Part shown: positions 13,455 to 13,614 of the stretch, one piece after another
How positions within the stretch are numbered: the stretch's first letter is position 1
How the letters are laid out: every line of letters starts with the position of its first letter
Assembly: GCA_013815505.1 (NCBI GenBank)
Contig: JACDGA010000021.1
Span: forward strand, 1-13,614
DNA from: Acidimicrobiia bacterium
GTDB lineage: Bacteria > Actinomycetota > Acidimicrobiia > Acidimicrobiales > Ilumatobacteraceae
DNA length: 13,614 nt
Direction of reading: 5' to 3'
Translations under genes and position numbers: made by a program
Notes under the pieces: generated by a model
What the model was told of the DNA's origin: nothing
What the model saw: only the letters and a program-made list of their open reading frames with translations
The model's database searches: none

Positions 13455-13614
13455 TCATACCGGCGGCACCCCGTGGCGGCGGCGGCTGAACTCGCGCTCC
13501 TTGTGCTGGGCGTGGTCGAGGCGGCGGACGATCTCGCCGCGCAGCTGTTCGGGTTGCACGATTGCGTCGATGACGAGCTCGGAGGCGAGGCGGAGGATGT
13601 CGACGTCGGTCTCG
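13455..13614 (-). CDS. Acyl-CoA carboxylase carboxyltransferase (beta) subunit, C-terminal fragment
   Basis: Only the last 52 codons are in the window; the gene continues past the right edge. The visible end contains LRLASELVIDAIVQPEQLRG, then HAQHKEREFSRRRHGVPPV and a TGA. The '(V)IDAIVxPEQLR' turn followed by a basic helix and a final HGxxP is the usual C-terminus of biotin-dependent carboxyltransferase beta subunits (propionyl-, acetyl- or methylcrotonyl-CoA type). The full enzyme moves carboxyl from biotin to an acyl-CoA. Next to an acyl-CoA dehydrogenase and an HMG-CoA-lyase-like gene, 3-methylcrotonyl-CoA is the attractive substrate, but substrate-determining residues lie outside the window. 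Confidence 0.75.
   Translation of the reverse strand, partial: ETDVDILRLASELVIDAIVQPEQLRGEIVRRLDHAQHKEREFSRRRHGVPPV

Noticed and set aside
1..13614. tRNA, rRNA, CRISPR arrays, intact insertion sequences
   Set aside because: No cloverleaf-like, ribosomal, regularly spaced repeat or transposase sequence was recognised on either strand by eye.

Overview
The window is high-GC DNA with strong G/C bias at third codon positions and frequent GTG starts. Almost all of it is coded on the minus strand. Gene content (actinobacterial EF-G2 paralogue, DUF664 DinB protein, leucine/acetoacetate genes, histidine utilisation genes) suggests a free-living heterotrophic actinomycetote, perhaps of the Acidimicrobiia; that placement is inference from protein style, not a search.

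Right part (13614 down to 11349, minus strand): the 3' end of an acyl-CoA carboxylase carboxyltransferase gene, then an HMG-CoA-lyase-family gene, then an acyl-CoA dehydrogenase overlapping the lyase by 4 bases. This looks like part of a leucine (branched-chain) degradation operon. After a 379-base gap comes acetoacetyl-CoA synthetase (10969 to 8969), which would activate the acetoacetate released by the lyase. The gap holds two copies, 260 bases apart, of a 60-base imperfect palindrome, with what may be a decayed plus-strand reading frame between and across them. It is the only stretch not explained by ordinary genes. The synthetase start has the geometry of a leaderless promoter.

Left part (8900 down to 91, minus strand): six tightly packed genes run EF-G-like GTPase, DinB/DUF664 protein, hutI, hutU, hutH, and a PhoD-type phosphatase/phosphodiesterase with a Tat lipoprotein signal. 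Gaps are 29 bases or less, and both the hutU-hutH and hutH-phoD junctions are one-base TGATG overlaps, so this is probably one operon. Together hutH, hutU and hutI take histidine to N-formimino-L-glutamate; no gene for the next step (hutF or hutG) and no hut regulator is in the window. Why a degenerate EF-G and an exported PhoD bracket a histidine operon is the main biological oddity here.

At the extreme left a plus-strand frame ends at base 36 and may be the tail of a convergent membrane-protein gene. No tRNA, rRNA, CRISPR array, intact insertion sequence or canonical Rho-independent terminator was seen.
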